Shown here: positions 45,922 through 58,229 of the stretch, in pieces
How positions within the stretch are numbered: position 1 is the first letter of the stretch
Layout: each line of letters starts with the position of its first letter
Assembly (NCBI GenBank): GCA_007026445.1
Contig: VDMD01000095.1
Span: 32,180-96,179, forward strand
Direction of reading: 5' to 3'
Source of the DNA: Schizophyllum amplum
Lineage: Eukaryota; Basidiomycota; Agaricomycetes; Agaricales; Schizophyllaceae
DNA length: 64,000 nucleotides
Program-made: the position numbers and the translations under genes
The notes under the pieces: generated by a model
The model's database searches: none
The model's input: the letters and a program-made list of their open reading frames with translations, nothing else
Told to the model about the DNA's origin: nothing

Positions 45922-47809
45922 ATGTCCTCTTCACCCTGTGAGTCGCGCGCCCTTGCTCCGTTCAGCGCGTCTACGATGCTTATATCTCCTCTCCCTCTAT
46001 ATAGATAGCGATCCTTTTGCCATTGAGCTCAAGGGGCGCTACGACGAGCCGTCGTCCACGGAAGTCCCGCTCATGGGCGCAGACGCGAAGCAACGTCCTC
46101 GTCGTCCCCCAATCACCGTTGCCCCGCGGCGCATGTCGCGCGACTGGTTCTCCTACATGTACAAGCGCCGCCGATCATGGCCGCGTATCCTCTATGTTCT
46201 CATAGGCATCGGTCTCATGCTCATCTGGATCGGCTTGATTCTGGCTTTCGCCCACTACCAGCTGAAATCGGAGGAGAAGAACTCCTTAGGTGACTCGCGG
46301 AATTTCAACAAGAAGGGGAGTGAGAACGGCGAAGTGGTGCGTCAAAGATTGATTGGTGCGCTTCCTCTGCTCATTCATGCGCAGTGGTTCCTCAAAGGAG
46401 TCCTTCGCCAGCTTGATACAGACGAGCGAAATCTTGGTGCGCGTCACGATCATTGTGAACTACGCATATTTACTTACTTTTGTCCAGACGTGCAATGGTC
46501 CGGCCTCCTTTATCATGACAACAACAACTCCCTCACACCCTTGGTGCTGAAAGACCGCTACCCTGGCGGCCTGAACATGTATCGCGACATGTGAGCAGCC
46601 CGCTTCTTTCTTGCCGACGCGCTCAACATTGATGGCACGCCTCCCTCATCAGTCGGACCATCGTCGATGTGAACGTCACCACAGATCAAGACAATGGCTA
46701 TCTCTGGTTCATGCTCGACAACGCAACCGCGACGCCCATCGGCAACATCGGAATCCGGGAGTGGGACGCGTTCGACACCGATATCGATCTGGTAGAGGCC
46801 CGCGAGAGCGTGTGGACGCAACCGATGCGAGGTAGGCTGAGGCGTCCACTTGCTCATCACCTGTTTCAGCGCACTCATTCCTCTCAGGCTATCCATATGA
46901 TATCTGGGCTGGGAGCATCGTGATAGCAACGGTGAGAGGTTCTGTCTGCCTATGTGTTCCTTTCGACTGAACCCCACTGCGCCCAGAATGACATAGGGAA
47001 CTCCATGAGCATCTACAACCGGAGCGACGCGTTGGCTCTTTCCTTTGACGGTGTCTCTCTGGCGGATAGTCTATTGTGCGCTCATCCCATCCTCTCTGAC
47101 TCATCCGTCTTCGCTCACGCACATCATAGGAACTGGAAGGTCACAGCGACTTCCGAGACGACATGTAGGGATGACAACAGCCCTTACTGCGAGTTGGTCA
47201 GTCGGCCCTTCGCTTTTCGGGCCAGTGCAATGAGCGCTGACTGCCAACCACCTCTAGCACATCGACTTTGACGTCCGCCGGCCTGGTCTCGTCAAGTTCA
47301 CCGTCATAGCCGTGGTCGTCATCAACTGGCTTTCGACGGTCGTCATATTCCTGCTCACCGGCGAGGCCCTGCTTCTTCGGAGACTGCACATCGTGGAAGG
47401 CACGGATGTGCTGGGCGTGCTGTTCTCTGCGCTTTTCGCGCTGCCGGGGGTACGCTCCCTGCTGCCAGGTGCCCCTCCGTTTGGTAGCACGATCGGTGCG
47501 TGCTTTTGAGTCTGTCCTTTCCTCGCTCTAATGTCGACGTTCCTCAGACCTTGTCGGCATCCTGCCAAATGTTATCATTGTTTCGTAAGTCATCTGCCTT
47601 GAATTCCTCTGCCCAAGCCCACCTGCTAATAAAAATACCACTTGATGCAGACTATGTGTAAGTTGACATAACTTTTGTCTGAAGGCTGGCGCTAACCAAC
47701 GAACCTTCAGACATCATGCTGGGCTGCGGCGAAGCTGAGCTGGAGGATCAATAAGCTCTACGAAGAGCACGTCTCGGAAAAGAAGCGGCAATTATCTATG
47801 GGTGCATAG
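45922..47809 (+). CDS. DUF4436-like membrane protein, copy C
   Basis: Third array member. Exon 1 encodes MSSSPY, exon 2 begins SDPFAIELKGRYDE. TM1 is VLIGIGLMLIWIGLILAFA; then FLKGVLRQLDTDERNL, GGLNMYRDM, FMLDNATATPIGNIGIRE, WDAFDTDIDLVEA and YPYDIWAGSIVIA. The C-terminal helices include VVVINWLSTVVIFLLTGEAL, LGVLFSALFALPGVRSLLP and LVGILPNVIIVSLCTSCWA. The tail KLSWRINKLYEEHVSEKKRQ is longer and more charged than in A or B. Copies B and C resemble each other in TM2-TM4 about as closely as either resembles A. Function unknown. Confidence 0.75.
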
Positions 47810-48474
47810 CCGACATACTGGCACAGGACGGACTTGGGACGGACAATTCCTACGCGCAGACACACCACACACACACGACTCTACTTATAGGCAACGTATA
47901 TTTATGTATGTATCGTATTGTACTCATGTTTGGGAACGAGGAAGGCGCTTTCTTAGCGGGGTCAGTGGCATTGCGAGGGCTAGTGCAAGTTGGGGTTCGT
48001 GCAGCGACAGTGCAGAGGAGCATACACCTGGCGAGACTGACGTGCAATCTGCGGTGCGAGACCACGCGATTTGGTTCTTTGGGTAGGGCATGAAGACATG
48101 ATAGCATTGCGGTTCGTGAGGCGTAAATATCGTAAATGGTATGGGAAGGGCATATGTGCGTGTGATGGATGGGCGGGTCAATGAGTCAATGGGCTAACAA
48201 TACAGTAAAGGGTACAACGAAGGAGGGACGCGTGTGAGATATGCGAGTAATGAGTGTGCTTGATCCTGAATGAGGATACAATGGGGAGCCGGAGATATTG
48301 ATACAGGTTGGTGGTGATCAGTTGAAGTAGACGGTTGCGACCAAGGGCGCGAAAAGGGTACGGGAGGGGGTATCGCTGGTAGATGCGTAGGTTACGCAGT
48401 CGAAGAATATGGAGGCAGAATTGCGTATCGAAGAGGCCGGTGATAGGTATCGAGCGTGGGACGAGGAGCGCTCG
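47810..48474. other. convergent intergenic region
   Basis: 3' flanks of the DUF4436-like copy C and the RasGEF gene. Contains a short CA repeat (ACACACCACACACACACG near 47860). No gene. Confidence 0.5.
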
Positions 48475-51325
48475 TCACGCATACCAAATCTTCATGTCGA
48501 TGTTGCGGAACAACTCGCTCTTGTAAATCTCCTTATCCGGAGGGTCGTACTCGTCGATGTGGAGAACCTTCATCCTGCCCGCGATACAATACTGGATGAC
48601 GTTGTCGCTTGTCAGTGTGATTTTCGTGCCATGGCATTCAAACACTTTAGGTTCCGCGGTGCGCTCGTGACTATTGAAGTATCAATAATGCGCTACCGCG
48701 ATATCTGCAAAGCACTCACCACTGGTTATGTAGGCTCTGCAAATAACGATCATGACCCCCCGCCGTGACGTCTTCGTAGGCGAATTTGCTGAGATGATGT
48801 TCGATCATGAAGCGCACAACAGCGTCGGGCTTAGCCGCAAACTCGTAGGGAGCCTGGAACTTTTGTATGCCTGGAAATTATAGGCGTTAATATTCTGTAC
48901 ACTACACCATTCGAATGCCGCTTACGCTTGACGAATACTTGGACGTGACTGGCGAATTTCAAGTTGACCATGGGTCTACCGGCTTTTAGACTACCCTCAA
49001 GCACGATCTTCTTGAAACGGATTTGGCCCGTAAGGAGCGTTAAATTTCCTGCAGTTGATAATGAGCACCAATAGACTGAATGCAAAAGAGATCGTCGCAC
49101 CAGGATCCGGGATGGCGGGAGTGCCTTTGCTCTCGACTGCCTCAAGCATTCGATCCGCCCGCACACTGCCATCGACCTCACGTTTGCAAACCTCCATGTA
49201 CGTGTCCATTTCCCGCAAGCATAGCTTCCGTCTGTACCCGACGAGCTGCAAAACATCAGCGTCGAGCGGACGCTACAGTATACAATGACTTACCAAGAAC
49301 GATACGCACATCACATTGCGTATGAAGGCTTGGCTAAGCGCCCATACAATGGAATACATCGTGCTGAAGTCTCCATACGAGAGGCAGGTCTGCAGATATA
49401 TAGTTTTAGCCTGTCAATGCTTTGGAAAGTGATGTGAGAGCGCACCTGCGCGACGTCAATCCAGAATTCTATCACTCGAGCGCGATTGATTGGCGTTGTT
49501 TCAGCCAGTAGATCCTTTAGCACCCAGAGATTGATGCGATGTCTGTAGGCAATGAAGTCGCGGACGGCCTGGCCATGAATAGACCAAGACTTGTTTTCGG
49601 CTATTTTAGCGTAGACCGTCCACTCCAGCCCGTCAATCGCCCGGTACAACTTCGAGCTCTTGCGAACGAGCTGCTGCGCGAACTCGCGAACAAATTTGGG
49701 TTGTAGGCGAAGAGTGTACAAGTCGGTAACGGGCTTCTCTGGCATGACGAATTTGGAGGCTGGTATCGCGGTACCACATGCGCCAGATGCAGAGCCCCCC
49801 GTCTTGCACCATGGATGGTCCAGCACGTATTGGATGGCTTGCTGTAGGGCGTCACGGACATCTTCTGGGATCTCGTCGCAATGCTTGATATGGTCCTGGA
49901 AGAGGTGCTCGATGACAGCGATTGCTCTGACGTCGTGCTCGTCACGCCAGTACCGTTGCAGCCATCGGAGAAGAGCGTGAATGATGGCGAGCCCTTCAGC
50001 CGACCGAGACCCTGGAGATGCCTTCTGTAGGTTCTTCCACCGGTCTTCGAACATCGAGGCCAGGTGCACGGGCGTGCAAAAGAAGCGGAAAGCCAGCAGG
50101 ATAGAGTCTCGCGTGCGCTCCGTCTCTGGCCCAAATTCGGTCACTAGGAGATCGACCAGGCCTGGAAGCGATGCGCCGGTGGGCAATTTATTGCCGTCCT
50201 TGTTTGTCGTCCAATGTATTGCGACTTCCGTGAAGTCCACTATATCTTTGGGGGGAGAGAACGCAGCCGCGCCGCGCACGTAGCAACCTATGATAGGCGA
50301 CCCATCGTCCGTAGGGCGCGCGTAGTCGTGGTTCTCGGCCAGCATCTGCCGTCGGGCTTGCGAAGTCGCCACACTGGCACCGGAGCGAAGCTGCGAAGAC
50401 TGACTGGACGCGGTCGAGAGTGTGGACGTTGTGGACGGAGACGATGACGGGGGCCGCGAGTGGTGAGACCAGGCCCGAGAGCGCACGAAATTCTTGATCG
50501 ACATTGAGTCCGTGGACTTGTTGGGCGCCGCGGACGAGGGTGCGACAGACACGAGCGACGGGGTGGGGCGTTGGGATGTGGAAGCTCCGGAGGTCGATCG
50601 CGTGAGCCGTCGTGGTTGCAGAGGCATCGGACGACTGATGTGTGCAGTTGGCTGACTTTTGATAGCACGCAGGATCCGCCGCACCTTTGGGCGGGTAACG
50701 GCGGCGGGTATGTCCGGCTCGACGACGTGGATGAGGAGCTTGGTGACCTCGATGCAGTCGTCCATGGCCTCCAACACGTCGTAGTAGAGGTTCTTCGGCT
50801 TGGCAGCAAGGGACCCAAAGCCCGCATACATCGTGTAGTCGGCCAGCTGGGGATTTCTGTCAGATACGAGTCGGTCGAGCCGAGGGTTGGACTCACATAG
50901 TATAGCGCTTTCTTTTCGACCTCCCACGAGCGATCCAAAGGAACAGTCACATTGCATGCCGCGGGGATCACCAGGTAGACGAAGTCGCGGAATCTGGCCA
51001 CGAGAGCTTGAAGCTCATCCTTTGTCGCGTTGGCAAGTTTGCCGGTCTCCGCGAAGGTATCGCGACGGCTCTGGATGTCATTCAAGATGCCGACGGGCTT
51101 TATGTCGCGGAGATATCCACCGTATTCTTCCATGCGTGGCGGCTTGCGGTACTGGTCGGGCACCTCGTAGTGGGGCACTGCGTCGAATCCCACCAGCGGT
51201 CTCGCAGGCGGTGGCCGGGAGGTGTCATGTGTCGGGAACGCGACTTGGGGCGGCTTTGGGCTCTTGAACGACGCCGAGAGCTTGCGAAGGCGGCCGTATA
51301 GCTTCGGGGTAGGAGGAGCATTCAT
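48475..51325 (-). CDS. Ras guanine-nucleotide exchange factor (CDC25 homology)
   Basis: Seven exons (51325-50897, 50846-49446, 49389-49294, 49245-49101, 49048-48926, 48870-48720, 48670-48475) give 846 residues, all phases agreeing. The N-terminal third has a helical region (ATKDELQALVARFRDFVYLV) and a Ser/Thr-rich linker. A RasGEF-N-like module follows (DLLVTEFGPETERTRDSILL, HALLRWLQRYWRDEHDVR). The catalytic module includes HRINLWVLKDLLAETTPINR, ARVIEFWIDVAQ, YGDFSTMYSIVWALSQ and RIQKFQAPYEFAAKPDAVVR. RasGEFs load Ras-family GTPases with GTP. A short C-terminal extension, ending YKSELFRNIDMKIWYA, follows. Assignment rests on module order and the RasGEF helical pattern; the Ras target is unknown. 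Confidence 0.82.
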
Positions 51326-53099
51326 CTCTAGAAATGAAGAGCGAACGAGATTGAGAAGGCCTGCACCAGAGAGATCTGCTCTTTCGCTTCACTTTGTGCG
51401 TCCAGGTGGTGGAACGAGGTCAAGAAGAGCTCCGAGGCTTTATGTAGCACAGGACGCGCTTGACCTTTTTCCTCGGCCCATGCCGAGACCACAAACACGG
51501 GTCAGGGCGTCCTGCATAACAAACGAGCCCTTTTGGCCAGTCCAGCGTGATCCTAAACATGCATGAGTGGGTGTCCTGAATTTTCCCAGCGCTTTGCGAA
51601 GATACTCACAGCTAGTCTCTTTCGCCACGGCATCGACGATGTCGGACTGTCATCGCAAGGCGCAACTGTAGGTCGTCAGTCGGCCCTCCATTGGCCGCGT
51701 ATACTTTCGTACATTTTCCCAGTCGATGGTCGTTGCTCTGCGACGGCGTAAGACCATTCCACTCCGGTCAAGGCGCTGTCACTGCAAACTTTGAGCTGTG
51801 CTCCTTCGACCGCGCAGGACATTGACCTAACGATGCTTGTCAGACTCTTGTTCACCGAGCGCGCAGGACCGCAAACTGCGCTTCCGAACCGCGTACTCTG
51901 TGAACGGTCGCGGCAACGTTTAGGACTTGCGCTGTCTGCTGATGCAGCCTTGGCATGTATGGAGACGAGGAGGCGGACCAAAATGATGCTCTGGGGGCAG
52001 GCCGTGGCTTGTTGCGCTGCAAGCGGCCTGGCCAGTGACCGTCTGAGCCCCCCGCTGGATATTGGCACATAGATTCTGTGGCATCGATTGAAGTAGAGGA
52101 CTGATCTACGGCATGTAGCTAACGTAGCGAATGGCTACACAGAATCTACGAAGCATCTGTCAGTACGCGCAGTACGAGCAGGATTAACCGCGACGCACCG
52201 TGTCTGCTAAATCCCCGGTCCTTGCGCGAGCACCGTCCCTGCCGCTCGCACTGAATATTGGCTGCCGGGAGGCCATCGCTATGTTGCTCGGGACCTCCGA
52301 AGGCCCATTCTTCAGGACAAGGGACATTCAAGCCCAGAGGTGTCCATCTGGGGTCGCTACATCGAGTCCTGCACCCTGACGGCTATTGCGTCGTAGGTGG
52401 AGTTATTCCAGAGGTAGCTCAAACGGCCCTCTGGGCCTGGTTCTAAAGCCACGAAAGCTCTTCGAGCCCGATGATCGCAGCCTTCGTTAAAGCTTGAAGA
52501 CGAAGCGCACAATATTGCGCCTTCGGGACGGAGTGAGCAGAGCGTTCTGGACAGCACGATCCATCCTCGATGTGCGTCGCGTTCGGCGTCCAAGGCGAAA
52601 GATAAAGCAGAGATGGACTGTCCAATGTCGACGAAGAAGGATCACTACAAATAAAGACAAACAAGGGCGTGGCTTGCGCGCGGCGTCTTGGCGCTCGGTC
52701 TGAAGCCCTTCCGTGGACGACTAACGAGCGCGCTCGTCAAGCTTGTCAAGCTTCAAGCCTCGTACAGCCTGTATTGCAAAGAAAACATGATGTACATTCC
52801 CGAAGCACCCGTAGCCAGTCGTGACCTACATGAACAAGTACAATACAGAGACCGAAAGCGATAGATAACAAAGCAGTAGACGGAGACAGTGGATGGGTAA
52901 GTAGACCATGAGTGGAGCAGTAGATCGTAGGGTCAGTAAGTCGTCAAATGATAACAAGCAGTCCTTCGGCATGGGGGACGGTGTAAACGCCCGCTCGGCG
53001 TGACTGTATGCAACAGGCCGCTGCGCGCCTTCCAGAGGTAGAGTGTCCCAAGCCTCTTTCGAGGTAGTCCCCTCCCCGTAAGTGCGCTGGCTGTTCGTG
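51326..53099. other. intergenic, no gene accepted
   Basis: 1.8 kb between the RasGEF start and the stop of the decayed G-alpha gene. Open frames at 51.2-52.7 kb on both strands are 60-130 codons, mutually overlapping, and show no family signal. There is a short tandem CAAGCTTGTCAAGCTTCAAG near 52738-52757. Nothing else recognised. Confidence 0.45.
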
Positions 53100-55424
53100 C
53101 TACATCATCAGCTGCGCCTCACGGAGCTGTATCTGCATGATGCTCTCGCGGACTGAATGAACTGCGTTAGTACGAAGCAAGTGAAGGGGCTACTGGCAGA
53201 CTTACTGCTCCCGAGGATGAACTTCGTCGGCGTTCATGTCCTATGACGGTATTGAGCATGTACTGAAAGATGTGGCAAACAGCCAACGACGTACCGTCAC
53301 ATTCGTCAGGTGGCAGTAGAAGGTTCGCTGAAGCGGCGACTGCTCTCGCATGATAGCAGCTGTAGCGCCGTCACATTAGTAGCCGTTCCCCGACGAGCGC
53401 CTGCGCGGTGCTTACCAAATTTCTTCTTGAGATCTATGAACAGGAAAAATGTTTACATCAGGAACGCAGGAGGTCCGCGAGGAAGGACACAACGTACAAG
53501 CAGACGCCGTCTCGTAATTATTTGGCCTATCGCCATACGACACGACGTAGTCCGCAAACGAATGCCCGAAGCGAGCTTCTGCTGCATCAAGTCGATCTTG
53601 TTCAAAAAGAGGATGATAGTGGTATGGCTGCAGTAGCCTGTTCGAGATGATGGAGGTCCATAGGTGGACCGAGTCTTCCTGAGCACAGCGTTAGCAGGGG
53701 CATAGACAATGGGATGGCACGTATCAAATAGTACGGGCACCAAGATAGGCTAACAGAGACTCACCAATCGATTGACCTTCGGCGCCTCGGTCAACACTTG
53801 GTCGAGGCGGATATGGGCGCTAGGAATAGTATGGCGTTCATGTCGTCGAAGTAAGGGGCCCAGGCATCTAGAACGCGCACGCGTCAGCCTTTCGTGTACG
53901 GATGTGGCTACATTGCGCGCGGCAGCGTCAACGGCGCGGAGGCGTGGGCGACTCACTCCGCTACAACGCAGACGTCAGAACGATAGAACGCTGCGAGAAG
54001 AGTGAAGTGCATACTAGTGATCGGTGTCCGCCAACGTCGAATATTCGCCAATCTGAGCCAACGCCGTTGCCGCCGTTTAGCTTGAAACGATGTTCGGTGA
54101 CACCTGCAGGACGTGCTGAGTGAACGATGCGATAGTGACGGAGGCGCACGAACCTAGCGTCTTCAACCGTGCGCGAAGGATGTGCTCTGCGATGCTTGTG
54201 TGAGCCGGCTTCTCGATGATGCGGTAGCAATGGTGGAAGGCGCGTACCATCGGACGGCATATATCGAGGCGAGGTCACCTCGTCCAATGCATCGAGGAAG
54301 CTGTACACACTATCAGCTGATGCAAGCGCAAGTTAACTCAACACTCACAACCCGGCCATCTCCTCGAGGCGCAAGTTCTGCTTGAGCAGCATCTCCTGGA
54401 TCGTCGGATGTCCGCCACAGTTCTTGATATCCTCCGAGCACGCATTGAGCACAATCCCGGGATCATTCGGGTCCTCCCAGTCCACGGCCGTCGCGCTATC
54501 GAAGCTGTCCCGGTCGCTCAGCTCGAGCTTGTGCCGCGCGAACGCGCCCTTCCACTGGAGGCTCGCGTTCACAGCGACCTCCTTCAGCACGATGCGCGAG
54601 CGCTGAATGGTGTCGAGCTGTGTGGCCTCGGTCTCGCCCGAGTCCTCGGTCAGGCGCCGGATCAGGAGCTCCTCGATCGTGACGACGGGCTGGAGGCGCG
54701 CCTTGAGCTTGAGGAGCTCGGGGTCGAGCTCGGGGTAGAAGGTGGGGGACATGGGTGGCGTGCTGGGCGAGATGGGGGGCGAGGAGGTGCGGTGGGGCGA
54801 CATGGTGCGGTGGGGGCGACATGGTGCGCGCGTTTGGTCTGCACGTAGGTCATGGCGTCGAGGATGACATGAATGGAGCGGCATATGTTGAGGAAGATGA
54901 CGCCGGCGCCAGCCTGCGCGCTCTTTGGAGAAGGCCTGGGGATGGTTGAGAATGAGCGTAAGGGCTGGTATGCGCGGGCGTACCTTGGGCTCATAGAGCA
55001 GCTGGAAATCTGCATGTTCATTGAGCCATCAGCAGCACACGATCAACCAAGCTACGCACTTTTGAGCGTCGTGGATTTGCCTGCGCGACCGTCAGCCAGG
55101 CTCCTGCGTCTCACCCCGAGCAAGTGTAGCCATACCTGATTCGCTCTGCCCTGCGACAATGTGGTGAGTCCATGTAGCTTCTGTCCAGCCAGCACGACGT
55201 ACCGAGTAAGAGAATCTTGATGGGCTTGACCCCCCCTCTTCACCTCCTGCCTCTGGATCTCCAACTCCTCGTCTATGGAGTCAGAGATAGCCTTCGAATG
55301 CTGCTCCTCGCGCAAGCGTGCGGCCCTCTCTTCCGAGGTCTCATCCGGGGGCGGCGCGATCGCGAGCGGCCAGAGGGTCAGTGTCGTCCAGAGAACTCGC
55401 CTCGATGTGTCGTGCGCGTTGGCA
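53100..55424 (-). pseudogene. G-protein alpha subunit (large-insert basidiomycete type), frameshifted
   Basis: All conserved G-alpha blocks occur in order, but in changing frames not joined by introns: ERAARLREE, ISDSIDEELE, VKPIKILLLG, QSESGKSTTLK (P-loop), FQLLYEPK, NICRSIHVILDAM, LLKLKARLQPVVTIEELLIR (large-insert helix), VTSPRYMPSD, VTEHRF, IFDVGGHRS, NAWAPYFDDMNAILFLAPIS, DQVLTEAPKVNRLEDSVHLW, TTIILFLNKIDLM (NKxD), DYVVSYGDRPN, TFYCHLTNVT and RESIMQIQLREAQLMM. Single-base gains or losses are inferred near 55365, 55230-55236 (run of 7 C), 54901-54910, 54787-54825, 53801-53810, 53621-53632, 53550-53555 and 53215-53222. No single reading frame carries both the P-loop and NKID. Other genes in the window are clean, so decay is likelier than sequencing error. 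The start at 55424 is uncertain. Confidence 0.75.
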
Positions 55425-56700
55425 TGGTGGTGCTGGGTACAGCGCTGGATGCCTCCAGGGAGCAGAAGAAGACAGGCAGAGGCGAAAGCGTTTCAATAGA
55501 AGGGGCTTTATTTTCATTAATGCCCTTGTACCACGGCATGCGAGATCATTTGATGCTCGCAATCAAGACCCACCCAGACCGCACACATGCATGTTTCCGC
55601 AGCTAGCGGGGCCATATCTTTCTTCTCACGCGCTGGTGTGCTGAGCCTCCACGTATGGAGGAGGGGGACACCGTCCGACACCGTTTTGCCGGCAGAGTCC
55701 GTGGAGGGTTTGGGAGTCGGGAGTCGGGAGTCGCCGACGACGACAAAGAGCAGTGCCCGAAAAGGAAGTTCGAGCCGGGAGTGACAGCGCATTCTGACAA
55801 GAATTTGTAGCTGCTCTGTCTCCCCTGGTTCTCACCCCGATGTCTTCCTATCGACTGACATCTACTGAATATAGCAGAGGCCCCCGGCCAGGCTTTGCGA
55901 CCACTCGTGAGACTGTTTTGTCCCCTAAATTTACGAACTCAAGGATGGTTCGTAACCGTCCTCCAACCTCTTTTGGACAATTTTCCTAGGTCCGTCGCCG
56001 CACCTAACTCACGCGCATTTGCCGGGGCGTACATAACAACCTAAGTACTCGGCTCCTGCCGCATCATCTCCGCCGACGACAGACCACCAGGCTGCCATCA
56101 TCCGAAGCGACAAGCCGACTGTGTCGCCTTCCCTTCTTCTCTCACGCCCACGCAGCCTGATCAACCGATATCTTTCGCCCGCCCTTGTCCATCCTTCGCG
56201 TGCTCAACATGCACTCGGACCACAACGTATGCTCTGACGTGAACCTGCGGACCGCCCGACGCCTGACGCTGCGAACGGACCGACCTCCCCCGGCCACTGC
56301 TCCCCTGGTTTCCCTCCGCCAATCTGCCGTACGACACGATACCTGCGCGACCGACTGCGGTCATCTTCCCAGCGCACACCCTGTCTATATACGTCTGATC
56401 CAGACTTCTATGCGCACGCCCGACTGGCAACTGCTATACATACGCCCGACTGCTAGACTCTGCGCCCGACTGCTACGCACAACCTACGCGTAACGCAGCT
56501 TCTGCAGCTTCCCGATCTTCTCTGTCCTGTTCATTGTCTGCTCGCAACAGCATGTGGCCGCTAACGGGTCTCCTTAGCCCCGCGCGCCACGGGGCGCCAG
56601 TGATTTGTGGGTTCAGGCTGTCCAATCTGCAATCATCAGTTCTTTATATCGCTGCTGCTGGTGTCATCGCCCTGATCCTGATTTACCTTCAGCTTCAAGC
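55425..56700. other. intergenic, no gene accepted
   Basis: Start of a long repeat-rich interval. Open frames are short and overlapping. Near 55700 there is a short direct repeat (GGGAGTCGGGAGTCGGGAGTCG). No coding gene recognised. Confidence 0.4.
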
Positions 56701-56707
56701 AGTCCTC

Positions 56708-56795
56708 GGTCTTACGCGCAAGCTCTGCTGGTCTTACGGGCAAGTCCTGCTGGTCTTACGGGCAAGTCCTGCAGGTCTTACGGGCAAGCTCTGCT
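56708..56795. repeat. tandem repeat, four copies of 22 bp
   Basis: Four adjacent copies of GGTCTTACGGGCAAGTCCTGCT start at 56708, 56730, 56752 and 56774. The first and last copies carry AGCTC in place of AGTCC. Confidence 0.95.
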
Positions 56796-57078
56796 GCGCC
56801 GCAAGAGAGATGGAGTTACATGTTCCCGGCATGTTCCAACCCGAACTGCTCCGCTTTCAACGGCGAAAGCGACGACTGTATCATACGCTACGTTTCTCCA
56901 AGTCACAGGCTTCCATAAATCAGGGTATACATATACAATCAATCTCTAGCTGCTCTAGCTCATGGCTACCACGAATTCGGAAAGGCCTCTCCTTTCCCGC
57001 CGCGCCTTCCTTTCCCGCAACCTCCTTCCCCGCGCCCTCCTGCCCCTCGCTATTGGTCCTAACGCTCTGAATCTGTTG

Positions 57079-57310
57079 AATCAGCAAACGCCTTCTGACA
57101 AAGAGAGAAAAAAAACTCATCTGAGACTTCCCCGCGCGCTCCTCCTCCCCTCTGTCGGAAAATCAGCAAAAGCTTTCCAACAAAGAGAAAAAAAGTACTC
57201 ATCTGGGACCTTTCCCACACCATCCTGCCCCCCGCCTGTCGTTCTGTGTCTGTTGGAAAATCAGCAAATGCCTCTGAGCAAAGAAAAAGAGAATACTCAT
57301 CTGCGAGGGG
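57079..57310. repeat. tandem repeat, three diverged copies of about 80-90 bp
   Basis: Each copy contains AATCAGCAAA, a short variable stretch, ACAAAGAGAAAAAA or similar, and ACTCATCTG, followed by a C-rich spacer. Copies start near 57079, 57164 and 57258. All are on one strand. No coding potential. Confidence 0.8.
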
Positions 57311-57399
57311 GAGGCCGGAGTTGCACCTTACGACGCAACTCCGGCGGAATTAATGGGAATGGTTGGGGAATATAGTAAAGGGTATAAGATCACACAAAG

Positions 57400-57650
57400 A
57401 AAGAAATCGGAGAAGAGTAGATGTAACAAGTATGTGCGAAGGAGTACGAGGAGGAAACGAGAAGGAGCAAGGAGAAAACCGAGAAGAGCAAGACGAAACC
57501 GAGAATGAGTAAGGCGAAACCGAGAAAGAGTAAGTAAGACGAAACCGAGAAGGAACAAGGCGAAATATGGAAAACAATGAAGATGGAGGACTGAACTTGT
57601 ACGAAGGAGTAAGTAAGAGAAAAACCGAGAGGGAAAAGGGGGATACCGAA
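57400..57650. repeat. purine-rich minisatellite
   Basis: Irregular tandem array of GACGAAACCGAGAA-like units on the + strand, nearly free of C/T runs. On the other strand it reads as a hydrophobic Phe/Leu/Ser open frame, a low-complexity artefact. Confidence 0.75.
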
Positions 57651-57751
57651 AGATAATGAAGATGGAGGGGCTGTGCTCGAAACGACCGACAAAGCGAGCC
57701 CAACGCGCGACATAGCCGCCACCAACAACTTCCGGAACCACCACGCTCACC

Positions 57752-58040
57752 TTCCCAGCGGGCGAGCGCACCCGCGAGTCGTTCTCTGCACCTGCCGACG
57801 CGCCAGGCGCTAACGCGTCGGCAGGTGCAGAGAACGTCCCCGGTTCGCAGCCGCCACCGACTTACCAACTCTATGCTCACCATCCTAACGACGCATCCCC
57901 TCGTCCGCTAGAACAGGGTCAAAAGTGAAGGAAGACATGCAGCGCGCACACACAGATCGTTCTCTGCACCTGTCGACGCGCCAGCGCTAACGCGTCGACA
58001 GGGCAGAGAACGACCGACGGGTACGCTCGCCCGCTGGGAA
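57752..58040. repeat. nested palindrome: two hairpins inside an outer inverted repeat
   Basis: Outer arms 57752-57770 (TTCCCAGCGGGCGAGCGCA) and 58022-58040 are reverse complements with one mismatch. Inside, hairpin 1 has a perfect 22-bp stem (57781-57802 with 57814-57835) and an 11-base loop. Hairpin 2 has a 23/22-bp stem (57958-57980 with 57991-58012, one base missing) and a 10-base loop. The hairpins share GTTCTCTGCACCTG.CGACGC and the loop core GCGCTAA. The whole unit is therefore an inverted pair of hairpins with about 120 bases between them. Confidence 0.9.
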
Positions 58041-58229
58041 GGGTTCATAAGTGGAGGAAGGTAGGAGGAGGATGAAGATACATGGTACGTAGATGAGAGT
58101 GGATGGTACGTATAGGAAGAGTGACAAGCAATAACATAGATACATATATAGGTAAGAGCGATATAGGAAGAAGGAAAGCATGGACCAGCATGCTGAAGGA
58201 GATGAAGAGACATTAAGCCGAACGTAATA

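Noticed and set aside
57328..57883. Long minus-strand frames rich in Phe/Leu/Ser
   Set aside because: They are translations of a purine-rich minisatellite; low complexity, not coding.
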